DNA of 6,473 nt from Methanomicrobiales archaeon (GCA_012797575.1 JAAZOW010000058.1:1-6473), one strand, 5' to 3'. Shown: positions 1 to 6,023, counted from the first letter of the stretch. Program-made: numbers and translations. The notes: generated by a model from the letters alone, not told the origin.

Positions 1-435
1 AGCAGATTCCGCACCGAGCACCCTCCAACCTTCCCGGCCCTCTCTTGGGCTTGGAGAGAGCTCACAGAGGTCGACCCACTCGGTCACGAACCCCTCGACC
101 CCATCTCCCGCACCGGTCAGGGTGTAGGAGGCCGCCCTCACATCGTTGCAGACAAAAAAGGCGATCTTTCGCGCAGTGCGATCGATCTCGAAGTACGGTG
201 CGGTGGAGACCGCGCTCTCGATATCTGGGAATGTCCATCCTTCAGGAACAGACTCAACGATCCCGAGCGCAAACGGTTGTTCCGCATCAACCGTGTAGGT
301 TATAGTCGCCACTCCATCGGAGAGTGTCACCTCCCTGTGAATGATCGGTGCCGCTGCCGCAGACAGAGTGCAGCACGCAAGAAATACCAGCAGGACCGCA
401 GATATCGGCCCTATCCGATGCATAGGTGTTTTCAT
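1..435 (-). CDS. Secreted protein of unknown function, N-terminal part (runs off left edge)
   Basis: The frame is open from an ATG at 433-435 to the window edge, giving 145 codons without a stop; the C-terminus is missing. The product starts MKTPMHRIGPISAVLLVFLA, a basic N-region plus hydrophobic core, followed by a likely signal peptidase site after the alanine run near residues 26-29. The rest is a beta-rich, non-repetitive sequence (ITYTVDAEQPFALGIVES, then VPEGWTF near residues 64-70) resembling Ig-like domains of archaeal envelope proteins; this likeness is from pattern memory, not a search. It is probably exported; any anchor would lie outside the window. The start is chosen because AGGAG lies at 444-448 with 8 nt spacing. 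A second in-frame ATG at 421-423 has no comparable site. Substrate or partner cannot be stated. The gene is preceded by a 414-bp gap containing a repeated element. Confidence 0.82.
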   Translation of the reverse strand, partial: MKTPMHRIGPISAVLLVFLACCTLSAAAAPIIHREVTLSDGVATITYTVDAEQPFALGIVESVPEGWTFPDIESAVSTAPYFEIDRTARKIAFFVCNDVRAASYTLTGAGDGVEGFVTEWVDLCELSPSPREGREGWRVLGAESA

Positions 436-443
436 GATCAGAT

Positions 444-448
444 CTCCT
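444..448 (-). promoter_or_regulatory. Ribosome binding site of the secreted-protein gene, inside a possible hairpin
   Basis: On the minus strand AGGAG lies 8 nt before the ATG at 435 and decides this start over the ATG at 423. Flanking CTGTA (447-451) and TACAG (461-465) form a 5-bp inverted repeat around a 9-nt loop. This could pair part of the binding site. The hairpin is short and its effect is inference. Confidence 0.6.
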
Positions 449-598
449 GTAGGATCAAGTTACAGATCCATGCAAGAGCAACGCGGGCCCAACCTCCCGG
501 ATCTGAAGTATGGGGGAGCTCCCTGTCCTTATTGCCGCTGCATGGCCCTCAGATGAACTCAATTGCAGTTGATGCTACTTATCTGCGTCAAAGTGATA

Positions 599-606
599 CA
601 TATATC
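599..606 (-). promoter_or_regulatory. Possible TATA box for the secreted-protein gene
   Basis: GATATATG on the minus strand sits in the most AT-rich part of the 436-849 gap (about 555-630). An archaeal start about 25 nt downstream would fall near 576, giving a leader of about 140 nt. The same AT-rich stretch could equally serve a plus-strand promoter (CATATATC) for the element at 711-804. The direction cannot be settled by eye. Confidence 0.35.
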
Positions 607-637
607 TTCTTATTTCTTAATTAGTACTATGAGATAG

Positions 638-660
638 CCCGTCTTTTTGAAAAGAGCGGG
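638..660. other. Inverted repeat (hairpin) in the gap
   Basis: CCCG (638-641) pairs with CGGG (657-660), and TCTTTT (642-647) faces AAAAGA (650-655), with one unpaired G at 656. It lies between the AT-rich stretch and repeat copy A. If a plus-strand transcript starts near 630, this would be its 5' stem. On the minus strand it could be a weak transcript end for the upstream propeller gene. No equivalent was seen beside copy B. Confidence 0.5.
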
Positions 661-710
661 AGCCGTGAAAAACCCCAGAATCCACTGCTGCTCCATACCA
701 CTCAATCACT

Positions 711-804
711 TTGATGCGTGAGGTGTAGTGCCAATAACCGCACAGAATGAGGGTAGTAGCCTGGCTTTGCGAGGCCTCCCCCTCACCTGTCTGGTTTCAA
801 TATG
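711..804 (+). repeat. Repeated structured intergenic element, copy A (candidate small RNA)
   Basis: Positions 745-804 align without gaps to 5850-5909 with 52 of 60 identical bases, including a shared 16-mer GTCTGGTTTCAATATG (789-804). Upstream, a first stem-loop (711-717 with 728-734) matches the one in copy B at the same 10-nt distance from the core. A second stem pairs 758-765 with 789-796 around a loop carrying the conserved TTGCGAG and CCCCCTCA. Pairing is better on the plus strand, where several changes become G-U pairs. A GC palindrome follows at 810-831. No credible protein is encoded here. It lies 3' of the propeller gene (stop at 850) and upstream of the secreted-protein gene. The repeat is directly seen; transcription as an RNA is inference. 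Confidence 0.85.
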
Positions 805-809
805 ACCTC

Positions 810-831
810 TCCCCGCCCCCGGGGGCGGGGA
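810..831. terminator. Perfect 22-bp GC palindrome, possible transcript-end hairpin
   Basis: The two 11-nt arms TCCCCGCCCCC and GGGGGCGGGGA are exact reverse complements with no spacer. It begins 18 nt past the stop of the propeller gene on the minus strand and 5 nt past repeat copy A on the plus strand, so it could end either transcript. No clear T-run follows on either strand, so archaeal termination here is only possible. A similar but imperfect palindrome follows copy B. Confidence 0.45.
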
Positions 832-849
832 TAGAAATTCCAGGGTGTC

Positions 850-2121
850 TCAGATCCTCCTCCTCATGAATGGGGGGTACAGGCGCTCCCGGTACAGGTA
901 TCCAACGCTGATGACCGCGCCGCAGGCGAAGAAACCGAGAAGGAGGAGGTACGGGCTGGCATCCTCCTCAGGAGGGAGGGTAGGCTCGGCTGGCAATGTG
1001 GTCTCTGCGGGCGCTTCTGTCTCTGCAGGTGGCGCCTGAACCTCATCCGGTGTCTGGGTCTCTGCTGTGGCCATAGTCTCCATCGGCGCCGGAGTCTCCA
1101 CCATCGAGATACCTATCACCTCACGAATAGAGGCTACAACACCTGCTGTGCCGTCCGCTGAGAGGGCGACGTGGTTTGCCCAGCTCTCCTCGAGGGTGTA
1201 GGTCTCAAGCAGGTCCCCGGCGCCATCGAGGAGATAGGCCTGCCTATCCATCGAGCCGACGAGGATCCGGGAGGCGTCACGTGAGACGGCGATATCCCGG
1301 ATCCAGCCACCGGCCTCAAACGTCCAGATCTCCTCCCCCGCTCGGTCGAAGCACCTCATCACGTTATCCTGCGAGCCGGCGAAGACCCGGGTGCCATCTC
1401 CCGAGATCGCGACGGCAGTGACAGGACGGTAGAACCTCTTCGACCAGACTTCTTTTCCCTTGGCATCCAGAAGCCTGATGCCGGCATCAGAGGCGGCGAC
1501 GATCTCGTCTCCGGATCCGGATATGGCGATGGCCGTGCCCCTATCCGTCAGCTCCTCATGCGCCCAGGCCTTCCGCCCATCACTCTTGTAGCAGAAGAGG
1601 CCACGGGAGGATATGACCGCAGTGTACTCACCGAGGTCGGAGGTGGCTATGGCACGGATCTCGGATCTCGCGTTCCGGTGATTGGTATCGGCCGTGGCGT
1701 TGAGATTACCATCCATATCGTAAAAATAGACCTTTCCAAAACGATCCCCCACGATGATCTGCTTCCCGTCCCCGGAGAGGGTGAGGTGCGCAGAGATCGA
1801 GGGCATCTCCTCCCTCCAGATCAGATCTCCTTCCCGGCTGAGGAGGAAGAGCGACAACCCCTCCGCCCCTGCAATCAGGCCTCCATCAGCAGAACAAGCG
1901 ATGAGATCGGCGGTTCCCTCCCGCCAGAGGGGGGCGCCATCATCGGCAAAGAGACAGATCCTCTCCCCGCCGGTCAGGATATAGGAACCGTCCGCGGGGA
2001 AGGAGAGGCAGGTTATGTCATATGGTGCAGTGGACCTCCAGAGGGGAGATCCCGCCAGGGCACCGGCCGGCAGGCTGGCAAGGAGGAGCGCGGCACAGAG
2101 GATGCAGATTGCACGCTGCAT
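850..2121 (-). CDS. Secreted beta-propeller (PQQ/WD40-like repeat) protein with C-terminal membrane anchor
   Basis: With the start at ATG 2121 the product is 423 residues. It opens with a clean signal peptide (MQRAICILCAALLLASLPAG, then ALAG). About eight repeats of ~40 residues follow, with recurring ADGSYILTGG, SGDGTRVFAGSQDN and GEEIWTFEAG patterns, typical of PQQ/WD40-like propeller blades. Residues ~341-390 form a Thr/Pro/Glu/Ala-rich linker, then one membrane helix (about 391-410, YLLLLGFFACGAVISVGYLY) and a basic tail ending FMRRRI. The propeller therefore should lie outside the cell, tethered to the membrane. No PGF-CTERM-type sorting motif is seen. The start is uncertain: the frame extends to ATGs at 2199 and 2214, and the one at 2199 has a good GGAG (2206-2209). 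These would put about 26-31 partly acidic residues before the signal. Such proteins are thought to scaffold or bind at the surface; the ligand is unknown. It appears to be transcribed alone. Confidence 0.88.
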   Translation of the reverse strand: MQRAICILCAALLLASLPAGALAGSPLWRSTAPYDITCLSFPADGSYILTGGERICLFADDGAPLWREGTADLIACSADGGLIAGAEGLSLFLLSREGDLIWREEMPSISAHLTLSGDGKQIIVGDRFGKVYFYDMDGNLNATADTNHRNARSEIRAIATSDLGEYTAVISSRGLFCYKSDGRKAWAHEELTDRGTAIAISGSGDEIVAASDAGIRLLDAKGKEVWSKRFYRPVTAVAISGDGTRVFAGSQDNVMRCFDRAGEEIWTFEAGGWIRDIAVSRDASRILVGSMDRQAYLLDGAGDLLETYTLEESWANHVALSADGTAGVVASIREVIGISMVETPAPMETMATAETQTPDEVQAPPAETEAPAETTLPAEPTLPPEEDASPYLLLLGFFACGAVISVGYLYRERLYPPFMRRRI

Positions 2122-2205
2122 CCGCCCATCCTGCAGCGCAGAATGCGTGTAGATGCCGCGATCCTCCTCGCCTCCACCACAAGCGATGTTTCTCTTCATT
2201 TCAAT

Positions 2206-2209
2206 CTCC
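2206..2209 (-). promoter_or_regulatory. Ribosome binding site for the longer form of the propeller protein
   Basis: GGAG on the minus strand lies 6 nt before the ATG at 2199, a better site than the AGGA about 7 nt before the ATG at 2121. It argues for a longer N-terminus (MKRNIACGGGEEDRG...) in conflict with the signal peptide, which fits the start at 2121. Both starts are in the same frame. Confidence 0.4.
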
Positions 2210-2329
2210 GTCACCCCGCTACCGGCGGAGTGGTCCGGCAGGCGGCGATTGTACCCCGGAAATCCAGCGGAGTGGCCATATCCGCTCTGAGGCTCGCACC
2301 CGCCTGCCAGGCAGGAATAGGTCGCTTGG

Positions 2330-2337
2330 TATAATAA
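2330..2337 (-). promoter_or_regulatory. Possible TATA box of the propeller gene
   Basis: TTATTATA on the minus strand lies at the edge of an AT-rich block (about 2330-2410) within GC-rich surroundings, between the exporter stop (2485) and the propeller gene. A start near 2308 would leave a leader of about 110-190 nt. A second candidate, CATAATATTA, is at 2358-2367. A small inverted repeat, CCTGC-CAG-GCAGG (2303-2315), sits near the predicted start and could be an operator or a leader hairpin. Confidence 0.4.
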
Positions 2338-2443
2338 TTCTTTCTATTCGTATTAACTAATATTATGCTTTGATGGATTTAGTTTACATTCTGTTTGAAA
2401 ACTACCTATTCGCACGACTCATCCATCCCGGGCTCACATTGGA

Positions 2444-2455
2444 TCCCCACGGGGA
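2444..2455 (-). terminator. Weak hairpin after the exporter gene
   Basis: TCCCC and GGGGA flank a 2-nt spacer, about 30 nt past the exporter stop on the minus strand. The stem is short and no T-run follows directly, although T-stretches appear further on in the AT-rich block. It is listed as a possible 3' end only. Confidence 0.2.
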
Positions 2456-2484
2456 GAAGGCGAGGGATGGCGCCCCAACGCCCC

Positions 2485-4278
2485 TCATCCCTCTGACTCG
2501 TACAACTCATAGTAGCCGCCCCTCATCGCCATCAGTTCATCATGACTTCCGCTCTCCAGGATCCTGCCTCCGCTCATGAAATAGATCGCGTCTGCCTTCC
2601 GGATCGTCGAGAGCCTGTGCGCAATGATGAACGTGGTAACATTCTTTGAGACCCGGTTGATAGAGTCCTGGACGATCGCCTCAGACTCGTTGTCAAGGTT
2701 ACTCGTCGCCTCATCGAGCACGAGGATCTCCGGCCTCCGCACAAGTGCCCGGGCGATGGCGATCCTTTGCTTCTCCCCTCCGGACAACTTGATCCCCTGA
2801 TCGCCCACAACGCTATCGTAACCCTCGGCGAGACCGGTTATGAACGCATGGATATTGGCTTTCCTTGCAGCTTCAGTGATCTCTTCATCCGAATAATCTC
2901 CGCCAAATGCAATGTTTTCCCTGATGGTCTCGTTATAGACGAACGTATCTTGACTTACGTATCCCACCTTCTGCAGGAGCGTCTCCCGCTTGTATTCACG
3001 TAAATCATACCCATTCACCAGGATACGACCGCCGGTCACATCGTAGTAGCGCAGGAGCAATGAGACCAATGTCGATTTCCCTGACCCTGAGTGGCCGACC
3101 AGCGCGGTGACCTTCTTCTTCTGGATGGTCAGATTCAACTCCTCTACCAGTCTCTGGCCCTGGTAATACGAGAAGAAGACATCATCAAAGACGATATCCG
3201 ACATGAGACTATCGAAGTCCCGTGTCCCATCCACCATCTTGAGGTACTGGGCGTCAGTCAGGAACTCATAGATCGCCTCAAGGTTGGGCCAGGTCTCCAT
3301 GATGATCATATGTTTATGGCTCATACCCGAGATCCGGGGGATCACCTTCATCGCCGAGAACACAAACGTCCCCATGACCGGAACGACGAGCAAGAAACTC
3401 TCCTGGTAGATATAATAAAGAGCGATCACCAGCGCAGCGATCCCCACGAAAAATGAGAACTCAAGCGTCTCGCCGGGCAGATGCCGGAAGAAGCTGAGCC
3501 TGATGTACTTATCCCAGAACTTGTCAAGGGCGACATCGTACTTCTTCCGCCAGTGCGCATCCCCACACACAGAGCGGATCTGCCGCAACCCCTGCACATA
3601 GTTGCTGATAACCTCGTTCTCAGACCGTATGGATCGCATCTGAAGCCGACCAAGACGGAAGGCAACCTTCTTCCCGATGATCCTGGCTATCAAGACGAAG
3701 ATGAGGCTCCCCGCGACGATCACGGCGAATGCATTTACCGATACAAAGAGGATTGTGAGAAGTATGGTGATTATGATGATACTCTCGGAGAGCATCCCGG
3801 TCGTCGTCTCCAAGAAGTGTCGGATCTGTGCAGGGGCTGATATAACGTTATAAAGGATATCTCCCCTGGTGTTGTCCACATAGTACTGATAATCACTCCT
3901 GACAAGTTTATCGAATATGGTCCGCTTCGCCTGAGTTATCACTTTTTTCGTGAGGTAGAGCGAGAGGTACCTATACACCAGTGAGATGATGAACGTTAGA
4001 ATTACGATCAGGATAAACAGAAGGGAGAATAACACGATAGGAGGCAGGGCTATAGAATCCTGCACGAAGGTATAGAACGGCTCAAATATTGCGATCTCAG
4101 AGCCTCTGAAGTCGATCGTGGCATTTATGATAGGATAGAGGAGGATGATCTGGAGTGTCTCCATAAAGCCCTGTATGATGCTTAGAACAAACAGGACGGC
4201 GAGATACCGTTTATAGCCGTAGCTGTAAAACCGTAAGAGCTGGATCATCCTCCGGAGGCCGTCGAAGGCATCAGCCAC
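2485..4278 (-). CDS. ABC exporter half-transporter, MsbA-like (fused membrane and ATPase domains)
   Basis: This 597-residue protein is the usual length for a homodimeric or heterodimeric exporter half. Six membrane helices lie around residues 24-50, 79-105, 162-182, 183-201, 272-290 and 294-312. The ATPase domain has an A-loop Tyr near 371, Walker A GHSGSGKST (395-403), Q-loop Gln443, signature LSGGEKQR (498-505), Walker B ILVLDE (518-523) with catalytic Glu523, D-loop SNLD and switch His554. All catalytic residues are present, so it should be an active ATP-driven exporter of lipid, peptide or drug-like substrates; the substrate cannot be told. It starts with GTG at 4278. The first in-frame ATG (4248) has GGAGG directly against it, too close to work well. 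Upstream is the importer lipoprotein, 209 bp away and likely a separate unit. No partner half is seen. Confidence 0.95.
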   Translation of the reverse strand: MADAFDGLRRMIQLLRFYSYGYKRYLAVLFVLSIIQGFMETLQIILLYPIINATIDFRGSEIAIFEPFYTFVQDSIALPPIVLFSLLFILIVILTFIISLVYRYLSLYLTKKVITQAKRTIFDKLVRSDYQYYVDNTRGDILYNVISAPAQIRHFLETTTGMLSESIIIITILLTILFVSVNAFAVIVAGSLIFVLIARIIGKKVAFRLGRLQMRSIRSENEVISNYVQGLRQIRSVCGDAHWRKKYDVALDKFWDKYIRLSFFRHLPGETLEFSFFVGIAALVIALYYIYQESFLLVVPVMGTFVFSAMKVIPRISGMSHKHMIIMETWPNLEAIYEFLTDAQYLKMVDGTRDFDSLMSDIVFDDVFFSYYQGQRLVEELNLTIQKKKVTALVGHSGSGKSTLVSLLLRYYDVTGGRILVNGYDLREYKRETLLQKVGYVSQDTFVYNETIRENIAFGGDYSDEEITEAARKANIHAFITGLAEGYDSVVGDQGIKLSGGEKQRIAIARALVRRPEILVLDEATSNLDNESEAIVQDSINRVSKNVTTFIIAHRLSTIRKADAIYFMSGGRILESGSHDELMAMRGGYYELYESEG

Positions 4279-4334
4279 CCAACTATAGACTGTGGATGTT
4301 ACCCCTGCCGCTTCAGCATGAGCAGACGCCTTAA

Positions 4335-4342
4335 CACTTATA
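4335..4342 (-). promoter_or_regulatory. Possible TATA box of the exporter gene
   Basis: TATAAGTG on the minus strand, preceded by GATCG, is the best TATA-like sequence in the 209-bp gap between the lipoprotein stop and the exporter. A start about 25 nt downstream (near 4314) would give a leader of about 36 nt before the GTG at 4278. It suggests the exporter is not simply co-transcribed with the lipoprotein gene. Confidence 0.45.
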
Positions 4343-4487
4343 CGATCACCAGAGCCAAGCTAGATCTTCCTCGACGAAATGTACTTCTGTGGTTCTACAT
4401 GAGCTTCAGCCGCATCAGGCACCCAAAGACCCCCTATACTCCCTACAGAACCGCCCCTCTGTGCGGATCCCCCCCTCCTGAATCACC

Positions 4488-5657
4488 TCACCTCTTCGTA
4501 AGCGGGACCTTCTCAAACCCGAGGTTGTTGCAGTTGGCGTTGAGATGATCAAAGACCGGTTTGCCGACAAACATCGTGTAGATCTCATCAGCCTTCTCTC
4601 TGACATCGATATCTTCAAACCGGTCCGGGTACACGGTCTTCCCCACAAAGTAGGCATCCACCAGCTGGGTCTCAAGATTGGTCTGGCGGCTGGTGTAGGG
4701 CAGGGTTGCATAGACGTTCCCGCTCCGTACCGCCTGCAGGTTGGCATACACCGGGCTTTTGATATCCTCAAACGCGCTGATCTCGTCTTGGACGTTCAGC
4801 GTCCCGGCATCGACGAAGATATACTCCGGGTCTGCATAGACCAGGCTCTCCTTTGGGAAATCAGCACTTTGGATGCCAGATCCGGCTGCGACATTCTTCA
4901 CGCGGCACCAGATGAAGGGCATGTACTCCGACTGCGTGGACAGCAGTCCATGGGCTCCACCGTGGGACAGACCGCCGATGAACGCGGTCTTCTGCTCAGA
5001 CTCAGGGATATCACAGGTCCGGCGCTCAAGGTCGGCCAGGGTTGCCTCAATGTAGGCGATCAACTCCTCGGCACGTGACTCCTTCCCGAAGACCTCGCCG
5101 ATGAGACGGAATGAGGAGTATAACTGTTGCTTACTCTCGGCCGTCTGGAACGATCCGGAGGCTATCGTGATGACAGGGATGCCGGTCTTCGTCTGCATCG
5201 TGTCAGCCGCGGTGAGCGCACCGCTGGACTCGTTCGAGACCAGCTGAGATCCAACCGTGAAGATCACCTGAGGGTTGATGACCATAACCTGTTCAAGATC
5301 CAGCGCGACGCCTCGCGAAGAACCGGTCACCGGGAGATCGGCAAATTGGGGGTTTGCAAGGACGTATGCACGATTGGTGGAGCTGTCTCCTTCACCGCTC
5401 TCGACAGCAGCTATCCTGTCTGCTGCATCGATATACACCAGGTACCTGACGCAGGTGCCCCCGGAGGAGCAGATCACCTCATCGACCTCAGCAGGGATCT
5501 CGACCTCCCGCCCGGCACTGTCGATGATGGTCCGCTCTGATGCTGAACCGGTGCTGTTGCCTGAGGAGGCACCCCCTATGCACCCGGCGGCCGCTACAAG
5601 CATGACGACCGTCGTAACAGTCAGAAGTCGAAGAAGACTGATCGGCATATTGAACAT
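4488..5657 (-). CDS. ABC importer substrate-binding lipoprotein, FecB/BtuF type
   Basis: This 389-residue protein begins with a basic/hydrophobic segment and a lipobox ending A-G-C at Cys26, so it should be lipid-anchored outside the cell. A Ser/Gly/Thr-rich spacer leads to a class III (TroA-fold, PF01497-type) binding protein. Visible landmarks are IIDSAGREVEIP (44-55), VICSSGGTCVRYLVYI (61-76), the ANPQFADLPVTG block (101-112), QVIFTVGS (130-137), and a C-terminal lobe with YADPEYIFVD (274-283). The family captures iron-siderophore, haem, corrinoid or related chelates for an ABC permease; which ligand cannot be read here. The neighbouring ATPase gene at 6047 upstream is the natural partner. 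Six cysteines are present (26, 63, 69, 215, 251, 376), with Cys63 and Cys69 close together. ATG 5657 is preferred because a TATA box is 25 nt upstream; ATG 5648 is possible. Neither has a ribosome binding site. Confidence 0.93.
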   Translation of the reverse strand: MFNMPISLLRLLTVTTVVMLVAAAGCIGGASSGNSTGSASERTIIDSAGREVEIPAEVDEVICSSGGTCVRYLVYIDAADRIAAVESGEGDSSTNRAYVLANPQFADLPVTGSSRGVALDLEQVMVINPQVIFTVGSQLVSNESSGALTAADTMQTKTGIPVITIASGSFQTAESKQQLYSSFRLIGEVFGKESRAEELIAYIEATLADLERRTCDIPESEQKTAFIGGLSHGGAHGLLSTQSEYMPFIWCRVKNVAAGSGIQSADFPKESLVYADPEYIFVDAGTLNVQDEISAFEDIKSPVYANLQAVRSGNVYATLPYTSRQTNLETQLVDAYFVGKTVYPDRFEDIDVREKADEIYTMFVGKPVFDHLNANCNNLGFEKVPLTKR

Positions 5658-5676
5658 ACATTATCACTGCGTGAGA

Positions 5677-5688
5677 CTTTAAAAATAT
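5677..5688 (-). promoter_or_regulatory. TATA box of the lipoprotein gene, implying leaderless transcription
   Basis: ATATTTTTAAAG on the minus strand is centred about 25 nt before the ATG at 5657, exactly the usual archaeal TATA-to-start distance. No Shine-Dalgarno sequence precedes either candidate ATG. Both facts point to an mRNA starting at or next to the start codon, so the lipoprotein can be expressed separately from the ATPase gene upstream. The plus-strand reading (CTTTAAAAATAT) could also drive a transcript towards repeat copy B. Confidence 0.55.
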
Positions 5689-5813
5689 GATCTTTTCATA
5701 TTGAGTTATGATAATTTAGAGAAACAACTTCTATTTGTAACATCACCACCTGGCCCGCATGCGAAAGTCGCTCCATGAGACCCGTGCATCGCATCACCGT
5801 ATCTTCAAAGATT

Positions 5814-5909
5814 TTGGCGTGCGAGAGTGGATACGCCAACAATCACGCGGAATGACGGGAGTAACCTGGCCTTGCGAGACCACCCCCTCATCGGTCTGGT
5901 TTCAATATG
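5814..5909 (+). repeat. Repeated structured intergenic element, copy B (candidate small RNA)
   Basis: This is the partner of the element at 711-804. The first stem is a perfect 7-bp inverted repeat, TTGGCGT (5814-5820) with ACGCCAA (5833-5839). The core 5850-5909 matches copy A at 52/60 positions. The second stem pairs 5863-5871 with 5893-5901 (eight pairs, one U-U mismatch) around a loop with TTGCGAG and CCCCCTCA, allowing an inner GAG/CTC. A GC-rich palindrome follows at 5915-5937. As with copy A, it lies between two minus-strand genes, 3' of one (ATPase) and upstream of one for an exported protein (lipoprotein), with an AT-rich stretch on its 5' side. The 90-codon plus-strand reading frame that crosses it has no family resemblance. 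Confidence 0.85.
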
Positions 5910-5914
5910 CCGGC

Positions 5915-5937
5915 ATCCCCCGCCCCGGGAGGGGGAT
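5915..5937. terminator. GC-rich imperfect palindrome after repeat copy B
   Basis: ATCCCCC (5915-5921) pairs exactly with GGGGGAT (5931-5937); the middle adds a CCC/GGG pairing around one C, with one G-A mismatch. It sits 5 nt past repeat copy B on the plus strand, the same place as the 810-831 palindrome after copy A. Next to it GGATAC (5934-5939) and GTATCC (5952-5957) form another 6-bp inverted repeat. No T-run follows. Confidence 0.45.
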
Positions 5938-6023
5938 ACCCGAGGAAGGCCGTATCCGGGAGAGTAAACCCACGCGCCAGCTCGCTCTCCCTGTCTCTCT
6001 AAGCACCACTGTGGCCCGGGGAG

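Larger units (their letters stand above)
436..849. other. Intergenic region of 414 bp
   Basis: This gap separates the secreted-protein gene from the propeller gene, both on the minus strand. From left to right it holds the secreted-protein leader with its ribosome binding site, an AT-rich promoter-like stretch (about 555-630), the hairpin at 638-660, repeat copy A (711-804) and the GC palindrome (810-831). Short plus-strand reading frames at 277-624 and 341-556 overlap the secreted gene and look like chance. Confidence 0.8.

Noticed and set aside
789..804. GTTTCAAT-type wording as a CRISPR repeat
   Set aside because: Only single copies exist at each site with no regularly spaced repeats or spacers, and the similarity extends over a 60-nt core.
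1558..2334. Plus-strand reading frame of 258 codons
   Set aside because: It lies opposite the propeller gene, whose blades, signal peptide and anchor are clear; the plus-strand protein shows no domain and arises from the GC-rich codon pattern.
4486..4493. 8-nt complementarity between the repeat copy A loop (CCTCACCT, 781-788) and the lipoprotein stop region
   Set aside because: Eight bases is within chance for this GC-rich window, and the site is at a stop codon, not a start.
4318..4548. Plus-strand reading frame of 76 codons in the gap upstream of the exporter
   Set aside because: It overlaps the end of the lipoprotein gene and the likely exporter promoter, with no recognisable protein features.
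4415..4771. Minus-strand reading frame of 118 codons overlapping the lipoprotein 3' end
   Set aside because: It is out of frame with the well-supported lipoprotein and shows no protein features of its own.
5850..5900. Vague likeness of the repeat core to a cobalamin riboswitch core (GGGA...GCGA...CCCCC), tempting next to a BtuF/FecB-like gene
   Set aside because: The hallmark segments do not line up, the favoured RNA strand is opposite to the transporter genes, and no plus-strand gene follows. A covariance search would settle it.
5893..5914. T-arm-like sequence (CTGG-TTTCAATATG-CCGG), possible tRNA
   Set aside because: The loop is 10 nt rather than 7, no acceptor or anticodon arm fits, and copy A lacks the 3' half of the stem.
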